A DNA stretch of 64,000 nucleotides from Kutzneria buriramensis (GTDB lineage Bacteria; Actinomycetota; Actinomycetes; Mycobacteriales; Pseudonocardiaceae). The notes under the pieces were generated by a model that did not search any database, was not told the origin of the DNA, and was given only the letters and a program-made list of their open reading frames with translations. A program made the translations under genes and the position numbers. Positions 9,538 to 18,316 of this stretch are shown here, in pieces. The stretch covers positions 62,001-126,000 of the forward strand of contig NZ_QUNO01000001.1 of assembly GCF_003387475.1 (NCBI RefSeq), in the 5' to 3' direction. Within the stretch, counting starts at the first letter, position 1. Every line of letters starts with the position of its first letter.

Positions 9538-9753
9538 GCGAAACCTCCCTCTCCGACGGACTCCCAGGATCCGGGACCACCCCCGACCAGCGTTGACACA
9601 CCGTCGGCGGCTCGCCAAGACTCCCACGCATGGGTGAACGACTGGTCGCACGGATCCACGTGGACCTGCGCCGGCAGGCCAGCGCGGTCTGTCCGGTCCG
9701 CTGACTCCTCTCACTGTCTGAGAAACCCTCACCTTCGCCCCGTCGGAGGAATC

Positions 9754-10584
9754 GTGTCGATTCCCGTCCTGACGGCCGACCGCACGCGCGTGTCGTCGGC
9801 CGCCGTCACCCCAACCCGCAAACCCCGCCGCCGCGCCCTGTCCGGCGCCTGGCGCTGGGCCAGCCCGGTGGCCCTGCTGCTGCTCTGGCAGGTCACCAGC
9901 AGCACCGGGATCCTGCCGGACGACAAGCTCTCGTCGCCGGCCAAAGTGCTGGCCGCGGGCGTGGATCTGGCCACGTCCGGGCAGCTCGGCGACGCCTTCG
10001 TGGTGTCGCTGCGCCGCGTGCTGATCGGCGTCGCCGTCGGCGCGGTCATCGCGCTCGCGCTGGGCATCACCGCCGGCCTGTCCCGCTGGGGCGCGGTGCT
10101 GGTCGACCCGCCCGTGCAGATGCTGCGCACGCTGCCGTTCCTCGGCCTGATCCCGCTGTTCATCATCTGGTTCGGCATCGGCGAGGAGCCCAAGATCGCG
10201 CTCGTCGCGCTGGGCTTCGCGTTTCCCCTGTACCTCAACGTCTACGCCGGCATCCGCGACACCGATCCCCAGCTGCTGGAGGCCACCGCGGTGCTCGGCT
10301 TCACCCGCTGGGAGCGGCTGGCCCACGTGGTGCTGCCGGCCGCGCTGCCGCAGGCCCTGGTCGGCCTGCGGCAGGGACTCGGCGTGGCCTGGCTGTCGCT
10401 GATCGTCGGCGAGCAGATCAACGCCGACGCCGGCCTCGGCTACCTGATCAACAACGCCCGGGATTTCCTGCGTACGGACCAGGTCGTGGTCGGCCTGGTG
10501 GTCTACGCGGGGCTGGGCCTGGCCACCGATGCGCTCGTCCGCGCGCTGGAGGGGAGGGCGCTCAGATGGCGCAGCACACGGTGA
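9754..10584 (+). CDS. ssuC: Aliphatic sulfonate ABC transporter permease
   Basis: A 276-aa inner-membrane permease of the SsuC/TauC (BPD transport) family with about six spans. The EAA loop is visible as EATAVLGFTRWERLAHVVLPAALP near residue 175. Start GTG 9754 is chosen for the strong GGAGG site just upstream; longer frames lack one. It is the first gene of ssuC-B-A-D, and its end overlaps ssuB by 19 nt. Together with the SsuA-like lipoprotein and SsuD-like monooxygenase, the likely substrates are alkanesulfonates taken up as a sulfur source. Confidence 0.88.
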   Translation: MSIPVLTADRTRVSSAAVTPTRKPRRRALSGAWRWASPVALLLLWQVTSSTGILPDDKLSSPAKVLAAGVDLATSGQLGDAFVVSLRRVLIGVAVGAVIALALGITAGLSRWGAVLVDPPVQMLRTLPFLGLIPLFIIWFGIGEEPKIALVALGFAFPLYLNVYAGIRDTDPQLLEATAVLGFTRWERLAHVVLPAALPQALVGLRQGLGVAWLSLIVGEQINADAGLGYLINNARDFLRTDQVVVGLVVYAGLGLATDALVRALEGRALRWRSTR

Positions 10585-11270
10585 CCGTGCGCGGGCTGGT
10601 CCGGCAGTTCGGGCCGCGCCGCGTGCTCGACGACCTGGATCTCGTTGTCCGCCAAGGGGAATTCGTCGCCCTGCTGGGCCGCAGCGGCTCCGGCAAGTCG
10701 ACGCTGCTGCGCATCCTGGCCGGCCTCGACCGGGACGCCGATGGCGAGATTGCCGTCGACGGGACCGTGTCCGTCGCGTTCCAGCAGCCGCGGTTGCTGC
10801 CGTGGCGGCGGGTGTGGCGCAACGTCTCCCTCGGCCTGCACGGTGTCGACGGCCGCGAGGTCGCCGAGAAGGCGCTGGCCGAGGTGCAGCTGACCGATCA
10901 CGCGCAGGCCTGGCCGCTGACACTGTCCGGCGGCGAGGCGCAGCGCGTCTCCCTGGCCCGGGCGCTGGTCCGCGAGCCCGACCTGCTGCTGCTCGACGAG
11001 CCGTTCGGCGCGCTGGACGCGCTGACCCGGCTGGCGATGCACCGGCTGGTCGACGACCTGTGGCAGCGGCACCGCCCGGCGGTGCTGCTGGTCACCCACG
11101 ACGTCGACGAAGCGCTCGAACTCGCCGACCGGGTCCTCGTGCTGGACGAGGGCCGCATCGTCGCCGAACACACGCCACCCGCCGGCCGGCCGCGCCGGCA
11201 TGCCGACCTGACCGAACTGCGGGCCCGGGTGCTCGCCGACCTGGGAGTTGTCACCGATGAAGCTGCGTAA
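10566..11270 (+). CDS. ssuB: Aliphatic sulfonate ABC transporter ATP-binding protein
   Basis: The 234-aa ATPase subunit contains Walker A GRSGSGKST, Q-loop around FQQPRLLPWR, signature LSGGEAQR, Walker B LLLLDEPFGALD and the switch VTHDVDEAL. The Q-loop sequence and short length are typical of the SsuB/TauB/nitrate importer group. Its start lies inside the end of ssuC and its end overlaps the ssuA start, so the three transport genes are translationally coupled. Confidence 0.92.
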   Translation: MAQHTVTVRGLVRQFGPRRVLDDLDLVVRQGEFVALLGRSGSGKSTLLRILAGLDRDADGEIAVDGTVSVAFQQPRLLPWRRVWRNVSLGLHGVDGREVAEKALAEVQLTDHAQAWPLTLSGGEAQRVSLARALVREPDLLLLDEPFGALDALTRLAMHRLVDDLWQRHRPAVLLVTHDVDEALELADRVLVLDEGRIVAEHTPPAGRPRRHADLTELRARVLADLGVVTDEAA

Positions 11271-12225
11271 GGCGCTGTTACCCCTGCTCGCCGTGTCGAC
11301 GCTGGCGCTGGCCGGCTGCGGTGGCGGTGCCGCCGCCGCGCCGGACGGCTCGGTCGTGCTCAAGGTCGGCGACCAGAAGGGCGGCTCGCAGGCGTTGCTG
11401 CAGGCCGCCGGATTGCTGGCCGGCACCTCGTACAAGATCGAGTGGTCGACCTTCACCTCCGGGCCGCCGCTGCTGGAGGCGGCCAACGCCGGCGCGATCG
11501 ACATCGGCGGGGTCGGCAACACGCCGCCGATCTTCTCGGCCGCGGCCAACGCCAAGATCACCGTCGTGCAGGCCGGGCAGAAGAACGGGCCCGGCGACGC
11601 CGTCCTGGTGCCCGGCGACTCGCCGATCCACGACCCGAAGGAGCTGAAGGGCAAGACCATCGCGGTGGCCCAGGGCAGCTCGGCGCACGGGCAGCTGCTG
11701 ACGGTGCTGAACAAGTACGGCATCGCGGTGACCGACGTGAAGATCGACTATCTGCAGCCGTCCGACGCCTACGCCGCCTTCACCCAGCACCGGGTGGACG
11801 CCTGGGCGATCTGGGACCCGTACACCTCGCAGGCGCTGCTCCAGGCGCACGCCCGGTCGATCGTCAACGGCACCAGCGGCACCGCCAACGGCTACTCCTT
11901 CCAGGTCGCCGGCAAGGCCGCGCTGGCCGACGCCGGCAAGACCGCGGCCATCAAGGACTACCTGGCCCGGCTGGCCAAGGCGCAGAAGTGGTCCGACACG
12001 CACAAGGGCGAGTGGGCCACCGCCTGGTCCAAGGTCACCGGGCTCGACCCGACGGTGGCCAAGGCGGCCGTCGACGACGGGGCCACGAAGCCGATCCCGT
12101 TGGACGACAAGGTGATCGCCTCTGAGCAGCAGCTGGCCGACGCGTTCACCACGGCCAAGGTCATCCCCGCCGAGGTGAAGTTCGCCGACTTCGTGGACAA
12201 GCAGTACGAGAGCACGGGGAGCTGA
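11257..12225 (+). CDS. ssuA: Sulfonate-binding lipoprotein
   Basis: A 322-aa substrate-binding protein anchored as a lipoprotein: the lipobox LALAGC places the modified cysteine at residue 23. The mature part follows the SsuA/THI5-like periplasmic fold, with VGDQKGGSQALLQ, LLEAANAGAIDIGGVGNTPP and VDAWAIWDPYTSQALL. Start ATG 11257 has GGGAG 9 nt upstream and overlaps the ssuB stop. It hands its ligand to SsuC/SsuB; the exact sulfonate cannot be read from sequence. Confidence 0.9.
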   Translation: MKLRKALLPLLAVSTLALAGCGGGAAAAPDGSVVLKVGDQKGGSQALLQAAGLLAGTSYKIEWSTFTSGPPLLEAANAGAIDIGGVGNTPPIFSAAANAKITVVQAGQKNGPGDAVLVPGDSPIHDPKELKGKTIAVAQGSSAHGQLLTVLNKYGIAVTDVKIDYLQPSDAYAAFTQHRVDAWAIWDPYTSQALLQAHARSIVNGTSGTANGYSFQVAGKAALADAGKTAAIKDYLARLAKAQKWSDTHKGEWATAWSKVTGLDPTVAKAAVDDGATKPIPLDDKVIASEQQLADAFTTAKVIPAEVKFADFVDKQYESTGS

Positions 12226-12227
12226 CG

Positions 12228-13364
12228 ATGAGCGTTGTCCTGCACTGGTTCCTGCCCACCTCGGGCGACGGCCGCACCATCGTCGACCGCTTCCACGGCT
12301 CGCAGGAGGCCGGCGCGCCGGCCCAGCGCGGCCCGGACATCGACTACCTGGCGCAGATCGCCCGCGCCGCCGAGCAGTTGGGCTTCACCGGCGTGCTCAC
12401 GCCGACCGGCACCTGGTGCGAGGACGCCTGGCTCACCACCGCAGCACTGATCGCCCAGACCGAGCGGCTCAAGTTCCTCGTCGCCTTCCGCCCCGGCACG
12501 ATTTCGCCGACGCTGGCCGCGCAGATGGCCGCCACCTACCAGCGCATCTCGCGGGGCCGGCTGCTGCTCAACGTCGTCACCGGCGGCGACGCGATCGAGC
12601 AGCAGCGCTTCGGCGACTGGCTGGAGCACGACCAGCGCTACGCGCGTACCGACGAGTTCCTGGCCATCGTGCGCAAGCTCTGGAGCGGCGCGCCGGTCGA
12701 CTTCGCCGGCCAGCACCTCAAGATCGCCGGCGGCCTCGTGCCGACGCCGCCGGACCCGTTGCCGCAGGTGTATTTCGGCGGCTCGTCCGAGGCCGCCCTG
12801 CCGGTCGCCGCGCGGCACGTGGACGTCTACCTGACGTGGGGCGAGCCGCCGGCGCAGGTCGCGGAGAAGATCGCCCGCGTGCGGGAGTTGGCCGAGGCCA
12901 ACGGCCGCACCCTGCGGTTCGGTATCCGCCTGCACACGATCAGCCGGGACAGCTCGCGCGAGGCGTGGGCCGAGGCGGACCGCCTCATCGACGCGATCGA
13001 CCCGGAGTCGCTGGCCAAGGCCCAGGCGCAGCTGGGCGCCAGCCAGTCCGTCGGGCAGCAGCGCATGGTCGCCCTGCACGGCGGCCGGCTGGACAAGCTG
13101 GAGATCTACCCGAACCTGTGGGCCGGCATCGGGCTGGTCCGAGGCGGCGCGGGCACCGCGCTGGTCGGCAGCCACCAGGAGGTGGCCGACCGGATCGAGG
13201 AGTACCACTCGCTGGGCATCGACGAGTTCATCTTCTCCGGCTATCCCCATCTGGAGGAGGCGTACTGGTTCGGCGAGGGCGTCCGGCCGGAACTGGTCCG
13301 GCGCGGCCTCATCGACGGCCCGGTCCCGAATTCAGCTCACCGCGAACTGGTTCCCGCGCTGTAG
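12228..13364 (+). CDS. ssuD: FMNH2-dependent alkanesulfonate monooxygenase-like (LLM class)
   Basis: A 378-aa flavin-dependent monooxygenase that cleaves C-S bonds of alkanesulfonates to release sulfite. It starts VLHWFLPTSGDGR, the SsuD-type N-terminus, and contains LKFLVAFRPGTISPTLAAQM, GRLLLNVVTGGD and VYFGGSSEAALPVAARH, as expected for a luciferase-like TIM barrel. It begins 3 nt after ssuA. No ssuE flavin reductase is present in the window, so FMNH2 must come from elsewhere. Other sulfonate monooxygenases of the same class cannot be excluded. Confidence 0.87.
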   Translation: MSVVLHWFLPTSGDGRTIVDRFHGSQEAGAPAQRGPDIDYLAQIARAAEQLGFTGVLTPTGTWCEDAWLTTAALIAQTERLKFLVAFRPGTISPTLAAQMAATYQRISRGRLLLNVVTGGDAIEQQRFGDWLEHDQRYARTDEFLAIVRKLWSGAPVDFAGQHLKIAGGLVPTPPDPLPQVYFGGSSEAALPVAARHVDVYLTWGEPPAQVAEKIARVRELAEANGRTLRFGIRLHTISRDSSREAWAEADRLIDAIDPESLAKAQAQLGASQSVGQQRMVALHGGRLDKLEIYPNLWAGIGLVRGGAGTALVGSHQEVADRIEEYHSLGIDEFIFSGYPHLEEAYWFGEGVRPELVRRGLIDGPVPNSAHRELVPAL

Positions 13365-13432
13365 GCGGAAATAAGTCACGTGGACCGCGAGTTGGCGTAG
13401 TGCGACAGCAGTCGAACTACAGGGGTGTTCAA

Positions 13433-14338
13433 ATGCGCGCACTGCTCGTGGACTCGTCGGCGAAGAGCGGGTTCCGGCTGGGTGAGACCGCCGAGCCGGC
13501 GCCCGCGCCGAACCAGGCGCTCGTCGAGATCAAGGCGCTTTCGCTGAACTACGGCGAAGTGGCCGGGGGCTACGGCAAGGAGGACGGCGCGGTCAACGGC
13601 TGGGACGCCGCGGGTGTGGTGGTCAAGGCCGCCGCGGACGGCAGCGGACCCGAGCCCGGCTCACGTGTCGTCACGTTCGGTTCCGGTGGCGCCTGGGCTG
13701 AGCTGCGGGCCGTCGACACCACCGAGCTGGCCGTGCTGCCCGACGGCGTCGACTTCGCCCAGGCCGCCGCGCTGCCCGTGGCCGCCGTGACGGCGCTGCG
13801 CGCGCTGCGCCGGTTCGGTTCCGTGCTCGGCCGCCGGGTGCTCGTCACCGGCGCGGCCGGCGGTGTGGGCCGCTTTGCCGTACAGCTCGCCGCGCTGTCC
13901 GGGGCGCACGTGATCGCTTCCGTCGGCAGCGTGGCCCGCGGCGAGGGGCTCGAGAAGCTCGGCGCGGCGGAAGTCATTGTGGGCGTTGAGGGTCTGACCG
14001 GCCCGCTGCACGGCGTGCTGGACAACGTCGGCGGGCCGAACCAGGTCACGGCGTTCGGCCTGCTCGCCGAGGGCGGCTCGATCCAGTCCATCGGAGCCAC
14101 CTCCGGTGAGCCGTCGGTGTACCCGCCGTACGCGACGGTCGGCCCGCAGCGCCGGGTCGAGGGCTTCATGATGGGCTACAACCTGGGCGAGGACCTCGCC
14201 TACGTCGCGTCGCTGGTCGCGGCGGGCAAGCTGGACGTGGAGATCGGTTACCGGGGCAGCTGGGAGAACAGCGAGGACGCCATCGCCGCGCTGATCGGCC
14301 GCAAGGTCGTCGGCAAGGCCGTGCTCGACGTGGCGTGA
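13433..14338 (+). CDS. Zinc-type alcohol dehydrogenase/quinone oxidoreductase family protein
   Basis: A 301-aa MDR-superfamily reductase. The N-terminal GroES-like part has ALSLNYGEVAGGYG, and the NADPH-binding fold has VLVTGAAGGVGRFAVQLAAL near residue 140. The catalytic zinc ligands of alcohol dehydrogenases are absent, placing it with quinone oxidoreductase-like enzymes. ATG 13433 has AGGGG 7 nt upstream. It is 68 bp after ssuD and may be read with it or from its own promoter. Substrate unknown. Confidence 0.85.
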   Translation: MRALLVDSSAKSGFRLGETAEPAPAPNQALVEIKALSLNYGEVAGGYGKEDGAVNGWDAAGVVVKAAADGSGPEPGSRVVTFGSGGAWAELRAVDTTELAVLPDGVDFAQAAALPVAAVTALRALRRFGSVLGRRVLVTGAAGGVGRFAVQLAALSGAHVIASVGSVARGEGLEKLGAAEVIVGVEGLTGPLHGVLDNVGGPNQVTAFGLLAEGGSIQSIGATSGEPSVYPPYATVGPQRRVEGFMMGYNLGEDLAYVASLVAAGKLDVEIGYRGSWENSEDAIAALIGRKVVGKAVLDVA

Positions 14339-14352
14339 GCCGCCGGCCGCGC

Positions 14353-15882
14353 TCACTCGCGGGTGAGCGCGGCCTCCTCCAGATCCAGTTCCCGTTGCAC
14401 CCGGCGGAAGACCTCGTCGTCGATCTCCCGTGCGTTCCGGGCGGCGAGGAAGACCTCGCGCTCGGCGACCAACATCGTCAGACGCAGCCGTTTCCAGCGC
14501 GCACCGGGACCGTCCTCCGTCGGGATCTGGGTGCGGTGCTCGGCCAGCGTCCGCAGGCGGACGATCACCGGCTGCGGCACGTTGCCGTCGGAGGCCTGCT
14601 CCAGCCGTTCGATCGCGGCCTTGGCAGCGTCGGCCTTCACTCGGGCCTCGGCCAGCGAGTCGGCCTGTTCGTCGTCGCCGCGGATGCCGAGGAAACGGAT
14701 CAGGCCCGGCAGCGTCAGCCCTTGCACCATCAGGGTTCCCACCGTCACGACGAACGTGCACAGCAGGATCACGTCCCGGCCGGGCATGTTCAGCGGTAGC
14801 CCCACGGCCGCCGCCAGCGACACCACGCCGCGCATGCCCGTCCAGGCCACGATGAACACCGCCCGTGGAGCCGGGAATGCCTCCCGTTCGCGGATCTTCG
14901 CCGATAGCAGGCGTGGCACGTAGGTGCCCGGATAGACCCACAGGATCCGCACCACGATCGCCGCCAGCAGCACCAGCAGCGCCGCCCCGAACAGGGGCCA
15001 GGTCGCGCCGCTGTCCGTGAGGACGAAGCGCAGTTGCAGACCGATCAGCGCGAAGACCCAGGACTCCAGCAGCAAATCCACCGCGCGCCAGACCGCCGTC
15101 TCCTGCAACCGGGTCGCGTAGCCCGCCTTCGGCGCGTTGTGGCCCAGGTACAGGCCCGCCGCGACCACCGCCAGCACACCCGACGTGCCCGCCGACTCGC
15201 CGATCAGGTACGCCCCGAACGGCACCAGCATGCCCAGGCCGCTCTCCAGCAGGCTGTCGTGCAGGCGCAGCCGGATCCAGTGCACCACCACGCCGATCAG
15301 GTAGCCGATCACCGCGCCGCCCACCGAGGCCTGCAGGAACGTCGCGATGCCCGAGCCCCAGGACAGCGCCGCCGTGCCCGTCGCCGCCGCGACCGCCACC
15401 TTGTACGCCGTCAGCGCCGTCGCGTCGTTCACCAGGCTCTCGCCCGTCAGCAGGGTCATGATCCGGCGCGGCAGGCCCAGCTTGCGGCCGATCGCCACCG
15501 CCGCCACCGCGTCCGGCGGGGCCACGATCGCGCCCAGCACCAGCGCCGCCGGTAGCGGCAGCGACGGGATCGCCAGATGAGCCACCAGGCCCACACCCAG
15601 CGTCGTCGCCAGCACCAGGCCGATCGCCAGCAGCGCGATCGGGCGGATGTTGCGGCGGATGTTCACGTACGAGCTGTCCAGCGCGGAGGTGTAGAGCAGG
15701 GGCGGCATCACCAGCACCAACACCAGCTCCGGCTCCAGCCGGAAATCCGGCACGCCCGGCACGTACGACACAGCCAGGCCCACCGCCACCAGCAGCAGCG
15801 GGGCCGGCCAGTCCAGCCGGCGGGCGACCGCGGTCACCGCCAGCGATCCCGCCAGCAGCAGGAGAATCTCGACGCCTTGCAC
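14353..15882 (-). CDS. CPA1-family Na+(K+)/H+ antiporter, copy 2
   Basis: A 509-aa paralogue of the antiporter at 8011-9537, sharing [49 protein letters not shown] and a charged cytoplasmic tail. GTG 15882 is preferred because it aligns with the paralogue start ([10 protein letters not shown] here, MHGAQLLLL there), although no ribosome site is visible. It is divergent from purD across only 46 bp and nearly abuts the oxidoreductase stop. Both antiporters point the same way and bracket the ssu operon, as if an ancestral tandem pair had been split. Confidence 0.9.
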   Translation of the reverse strand: MQGVEILLLLAGSLAVTAVARRLDWPAPLLLVAVGLAVSYVPGVPDFRLEPELVLVLVMPPLLYTSALDSSYVNIRRNIRPIALLAIGLVLATTLGVGLVAHLAIPSLPLPAALVLGAIVAPPDAVAAVAIGRKLGLPRRIMTLLTGESLVNDATALTAYKVAVAAATGTAALSWGSGIATFLQASVGGAVIGYLIGVVVHWIRLRLHDSLLESGLGMLVPFGAYLIGESAGTSGVLAVVAAGLYLGHNAPKAGYATRLQETAVWRAVDLLLESWVFALIGLQLRFVLTDSGATWPLFGAALLVLLAAIVVRILWVYPGTYVPRLLSAKIREREAFPAPRAVFIVAWTGMRGVVSLAAAVGLPLNMPGRDVILLCTFVVTVGTLMVQGLTLPGLIRFLGIRGDDEQADSLAEARVKADAAKAAIERLEQASDGNVPQPVIVRLRTLAEHRTQIPTEDGPGARWKRLRLTMLVAEREVFLAARNAREIDDEVFRRVQRELDLEEAALTRE

Positions 15883-15914
15883 GCGGGGAAGCGTAGGTGC
15901 TGAATTCGCCCCTG

Positions 15915-15920
15915 TAGGCT
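15915..15920 (+). promoter_or_regulatory. -10 element for leaderless purD
   Basis: TAGGCT lies 8 nt before the purD GTG, so transcription would start at or next to the first codon. There is no Shine-Dalgarno sequence. The same arrangement occurs at purB and purC. Confidence 0.6.
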
Positions 15921-15928
15921 GTTCGGTC

Positions 15929-17185
15929 GTGCGCGTCCTCGTCATCGGGTCTGGTGCCCGGGAGCATGCCCTGTTGCTGGCGTTGTCCAAGGACCCCGCC
16001 GTGACCGCCCTGGCCTGCGCCCCCGGCAATGCCGGCACCGCCGCCCTGGCCGAGACGTACGGCGTGGACCTCGCCGACCCCAACGCCGTCGCCGCGTTGG
16101 CCAAGGAGTGGGACGCCGGGCTCGTCGTCATCGGGCCCGAGGTGCCGCTGGTGGCCGGCGCCGCCGACCCCGTGCGGGCCGTCGGCATCCCCGTGTTCGG
16201 GCCGTCCAAGGAGGCCGCCCGGATCGAGGGGTCCAAGGCCTTCGCCAAGGACGTCATGCAGGCCGCCGACGTGCCCACCGCCCGTAGCGAGATCGTCGAC
16301 ACCCCCGCGCGCCTCGACGCCGCGCTGCACCGCTTCGGGCCCACCTGGGTCGTCAAGGACGACGGCCTCGCCGCCGGAAAGGGCGTCGTCGTCACCAAGG
16401 ACTACGACGTCGCCCGGGCGCATGCCATGCACCTGCTCGACGGTGGACATCCCGTGCTGCTCGAGTCCTTCCTCGACGGTCCCGAGGCGTCCCTGTTCTG
16501 TGTCGTCGACGGCACCACCGTCGTGCCGCTGCTGCCCGCCCAGGACTTCAAGCGCGTCGGCGACAACGACGCCGGGCCCAACACCGGTGGCATGGGGGCG
16601 TACAGCCCGCTGCCGTGGGCCCCTTCCGGCCTCGTTGACGATGTCGTCGCCCGGATCGTGCAGCCCGTCGTCGACGAGCTCGCCGCCCGCGACACCCCCT
16701 TCTCCGGCCTCCTGTACTGCGGCCTGGCGTTGACCTCCGACGGGCCGCAGGTCATCGAGTTCAACTGCCGGTTCGGGGACCCCGAGACCCAGGTCGTGCT
16801 GGCCCTGCTCCGGACCCCCATCGCCGGCCTCTTCCTGGCCGCCGCCGAGGGCCGGCTGGCTTCGCATCCCCCGCTCGAGTGGGAGGACGGCGCCGCCGTC
16901 ACCGTCGTCATCGCCGCCGAGGGCTACCCCGGCCGGCCGCGGACCGGCGACGTCATCACCGGCGCCGAGCTCGACGGCGTCCTGCACGCCGGCACCCGCC
17001 GCCGCGACGACGGCGCCGTCGTCTCCGCCGGCGGCCGTGTGCTGTCCGTGGTCGGCACCGGCCCCTCCCTCGCCGAGGCCCGCTTGGCCGCGTATCGCCT
17101 GGTCGAGCGCGTCGAACTCACCGGTTCGCACCACCGCTCGGACATCGCCCTCAAGGCCGTCGACGGCGACGTCCACATCCCGTAG
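15929..17185 (+). CDS. purD: Phosphoribosylamine-glycine ligase (GAR synthetase)
   Basis: The 418-aa ATP-grasp enzyme makes glycinamide ribonucleotide, step two of purine synthesis. Visible are the N-terminal GSGAREHAL, the ATP-grasp loop [15 protein letters not shown], the [18 protein letters not shown] block and metal/ATP residues in [15 protein letters not shown]. Length is normal. The GTG start is leaderless in appearance. It stands alone and is divergent from an antiporter. Confidence 0.97.
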   Translation: MRVLVIGSGAREHALLLALSKDPAVTALACAPGNAGTAALAETYGVDLADPNAVAALAKEWDAGLVVIGPEVPLVAGAADPVRAVGIPVFGPSKEAARIEGSKAFAKDVMQAADVPTARSEIVDTPARLDAALHRFGPTWVVKDDGLAAGKGVVVTKDYDVARAHAMHLLDGGHPVLLESFLDGPEASLFCVVDGTTVVPLLPAQDFKRVGDNDAGPNTGGMGAYSPLPWAPSGLVDDVVARIVQPVVDELAARDTPFSGLLYCGLALTSDGPQVIEFNCRFGDPETQVVLALLRTPIAGLFLAAAEGRLASHPPLEWEDGAAVTVVIAAEGYPGRPRTGDVITGAELDGVLHAGTRRRDDGAVVSAGGRVLSVVGTGPSLAEARLAAYRLVERVELTGSHHRSDIALKAVDGDVHIP

Positions 17186-17231
17186 GAACCGTCCCGCCCC
17201 CCGCCTTCGTCCGATCTCAGGCACGGCACAC

Positions 17232-17248
17232 ACCAACGTTGGTAGCCT
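17232..17248 (+). promoter_or_regulatory. Palindrome fused to a -10 element before the T7SS-type cluster
   Basis: The perfect 12-bp palindrome ACCAACGTTGGT (17232-17243) runs directly into TAGCCT (17243-17248), about 45 nt before the first gene. The position suggests an operator covering the core promoter. The regulator is unknown. Confidence 0.4.
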
Positions 17249-17293
17249 GCGAACCGGGTCCTAGTAGTCACGAAGCGTGCGGGGGCGGTTGTG

Positions 17294-17707
17294 ATGGACA
17301 TGGCGGAGCAGGTCGGAGCCGACCTCGGCGCGATCGGCGCCATTCTCGCGCCGTTCGACGGGGTGAAGTCCGAGTACGCCGGCATCAGCGGCGGCCACAT
17401 CACGGTGAACCACGACACCGTGCTGCAAGCCGGCAAGGCGATCGCCGACCATTGGCTGCAGCTGCAGCAGATTACCCAGTCGAAGCTGCCCGACCTGGTG
17501 GTGAGCGGGATGGGCAAGGACGACGTCAGTGAGGCGGCGATGATCGCCTGGAACGAGGTCCTGAACTCGAATCCCGATTCGTACTCGAAGCGGATCACGG
17601 CCTATGTCCAGGGCTTGCGGCAGCTTGCCGACAACCTTCGGGCGGCAGCACAGCAGTACGGCTTCACCGAGGATCAAGTCAAGGACGCGTTTGGAGCTCT
17701 GCGGTGA
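17294..17707 (+). CDS. Small alpha-helical protein, PE/WXG100-like, of the T7SS-type cluster
   Basis: A 137-aa, mostly helical protein without a signal peptide. The pattern of two long helices (around VLQAGKAIADHWLQLQQIT and SKRITAYVQGLRQLADNL), with a tryptophan between them, resembles ESX-type substrates of Pseudonocardiaceae, but no exact family was recognised. ATG 17294 fits the GGGGGCGG site best; GTG 17291 is an alternative. Its stop overlaps the start of the DUF3558 lipoprotein as GTGA, so the two are translationally coupled. Confidence 0.6.
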   Translation: MDMAEQVGADLGAIGAILAPFDGVKSEYAGISGGHITVNHDTVLQAGKAIADHWLQLQQITQSKLPDLVVSGMGKDDVSEAAMIAWNEVLNSNPDSYSKRITAYVQGLRQLADNLRAAAQQYGFTEDQVKDAFGALR

Positions 17708-18303
17708 CGGTTCGGATCGGGCTCGGCGCGGTGGCGGTCCTCGTGGCGGTCGCGATGGCGGGTTGCTCGACCACCACGGACGGTGGCCACGCGGATCCGC
17801 AGCCGTCGACATCGGGGTCGGCAAGTCCCACCGTCTCACGGCCGAAGGACCTCAAGATCGCAAACGTGGATCCGTGCACGCTGCTCACGGACGCGCAGCT
17901 GACGCAGATGGGCATTACCCACAAGTCGCCTGGCCCAGGGCATCCCGAGGGCGGTTCCACGACGAGTTGCTCGTACACCGTGAACCAGCCGGCTGTCTAC
18001 GGCCTGAATGTCTCCCTCGACATCAAACGTGGTGTGGAGAGCTGGCTGGGTGGGGCCTACGAGGGACAGGACGTGCGGCAGCTTTCGGTGCAGTCCTATC
18101 CGGCAGCGCAGACCCTTCTGATCAATGAGAAGTTCAGCGACCCGTACGCCACTGCCTGCTCGACCTTCGTGAGCACTGCGGACGGGCAGGAACTGAACGT
18201 GGCCATCACTCAGACCACCAACGGCCTCTCCACGACCCAGATGTGCGATCTGTCGAAGCAGGCGGCCGGACTCGCGTTCACGACGTTGCAGGCGAACCAG
18301 TAG
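17704..18303 (+). CDS. DUF3558 domain lipoprotein
   Basis: A 199-aa secreted lipoprotein: signal peptide with lipobox VAMAGC (Cys about residue 20), a Ser/Thr/Pro linker, then the DUF3558 domain starting DPCTLLTDAQLTQMG and containing cysteine pairs (SCSY, ATACSTF, TQMCDL). DUF3558 proteins are common in mycobacteria and Pseudonocardiaceae, often near ESX substrates; their role is unknown. GTG start overlaps the previous stop. Confidence 0.85.
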   Translation: MTVRIGLGAVAVLVAVAMAGCSTTTDGGHADPQPSTSGSASPTVSRPKDLKIANVDPCTLLTDAQLTQMGITHKSPGPGHPEGGSTTSCSYTVNQPAVYGLNVSLDIKRGVESWLGGAYEGQDVRQLSVQSYPAAQTLLINEKFSDPYATACSTFVSTADGQELNVAITQTTNGLSTTQMCDLSKQAAGLAFTTLQANQ

Positions 18304-18316
18304 AGCGGAGGGGACG

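Noticed and set aside
9538-9753. Looked for a SAM-type riboswitch or other sulfur-responsive leader before ssuC.
   Set aside because: No recognisable conserved riboswitch core; only short palindromic fragments such as TCCACGTGGA.
9538-10923. The minus-strand antiporter frame stays open upstream of 9537 for another ~460 codons, suggesting a large fusion protein.
   Set aside because: The extension runs antisense through ssuC and ssuB, is low-complexity Arg/Gly/Pro, and a good ribosome site plus paralogue alignment fix the start at 9537.
12416-14338. A + strand frame joining an ssuD-overlapping sequence to the oxidoreductase as one 640-aa protein.
   Set aside because: The first half is the +1 frame shadow of ssuD (Arg/Pro-rich, no domains); only 13433-14338 is coding, with its own ribosome site.
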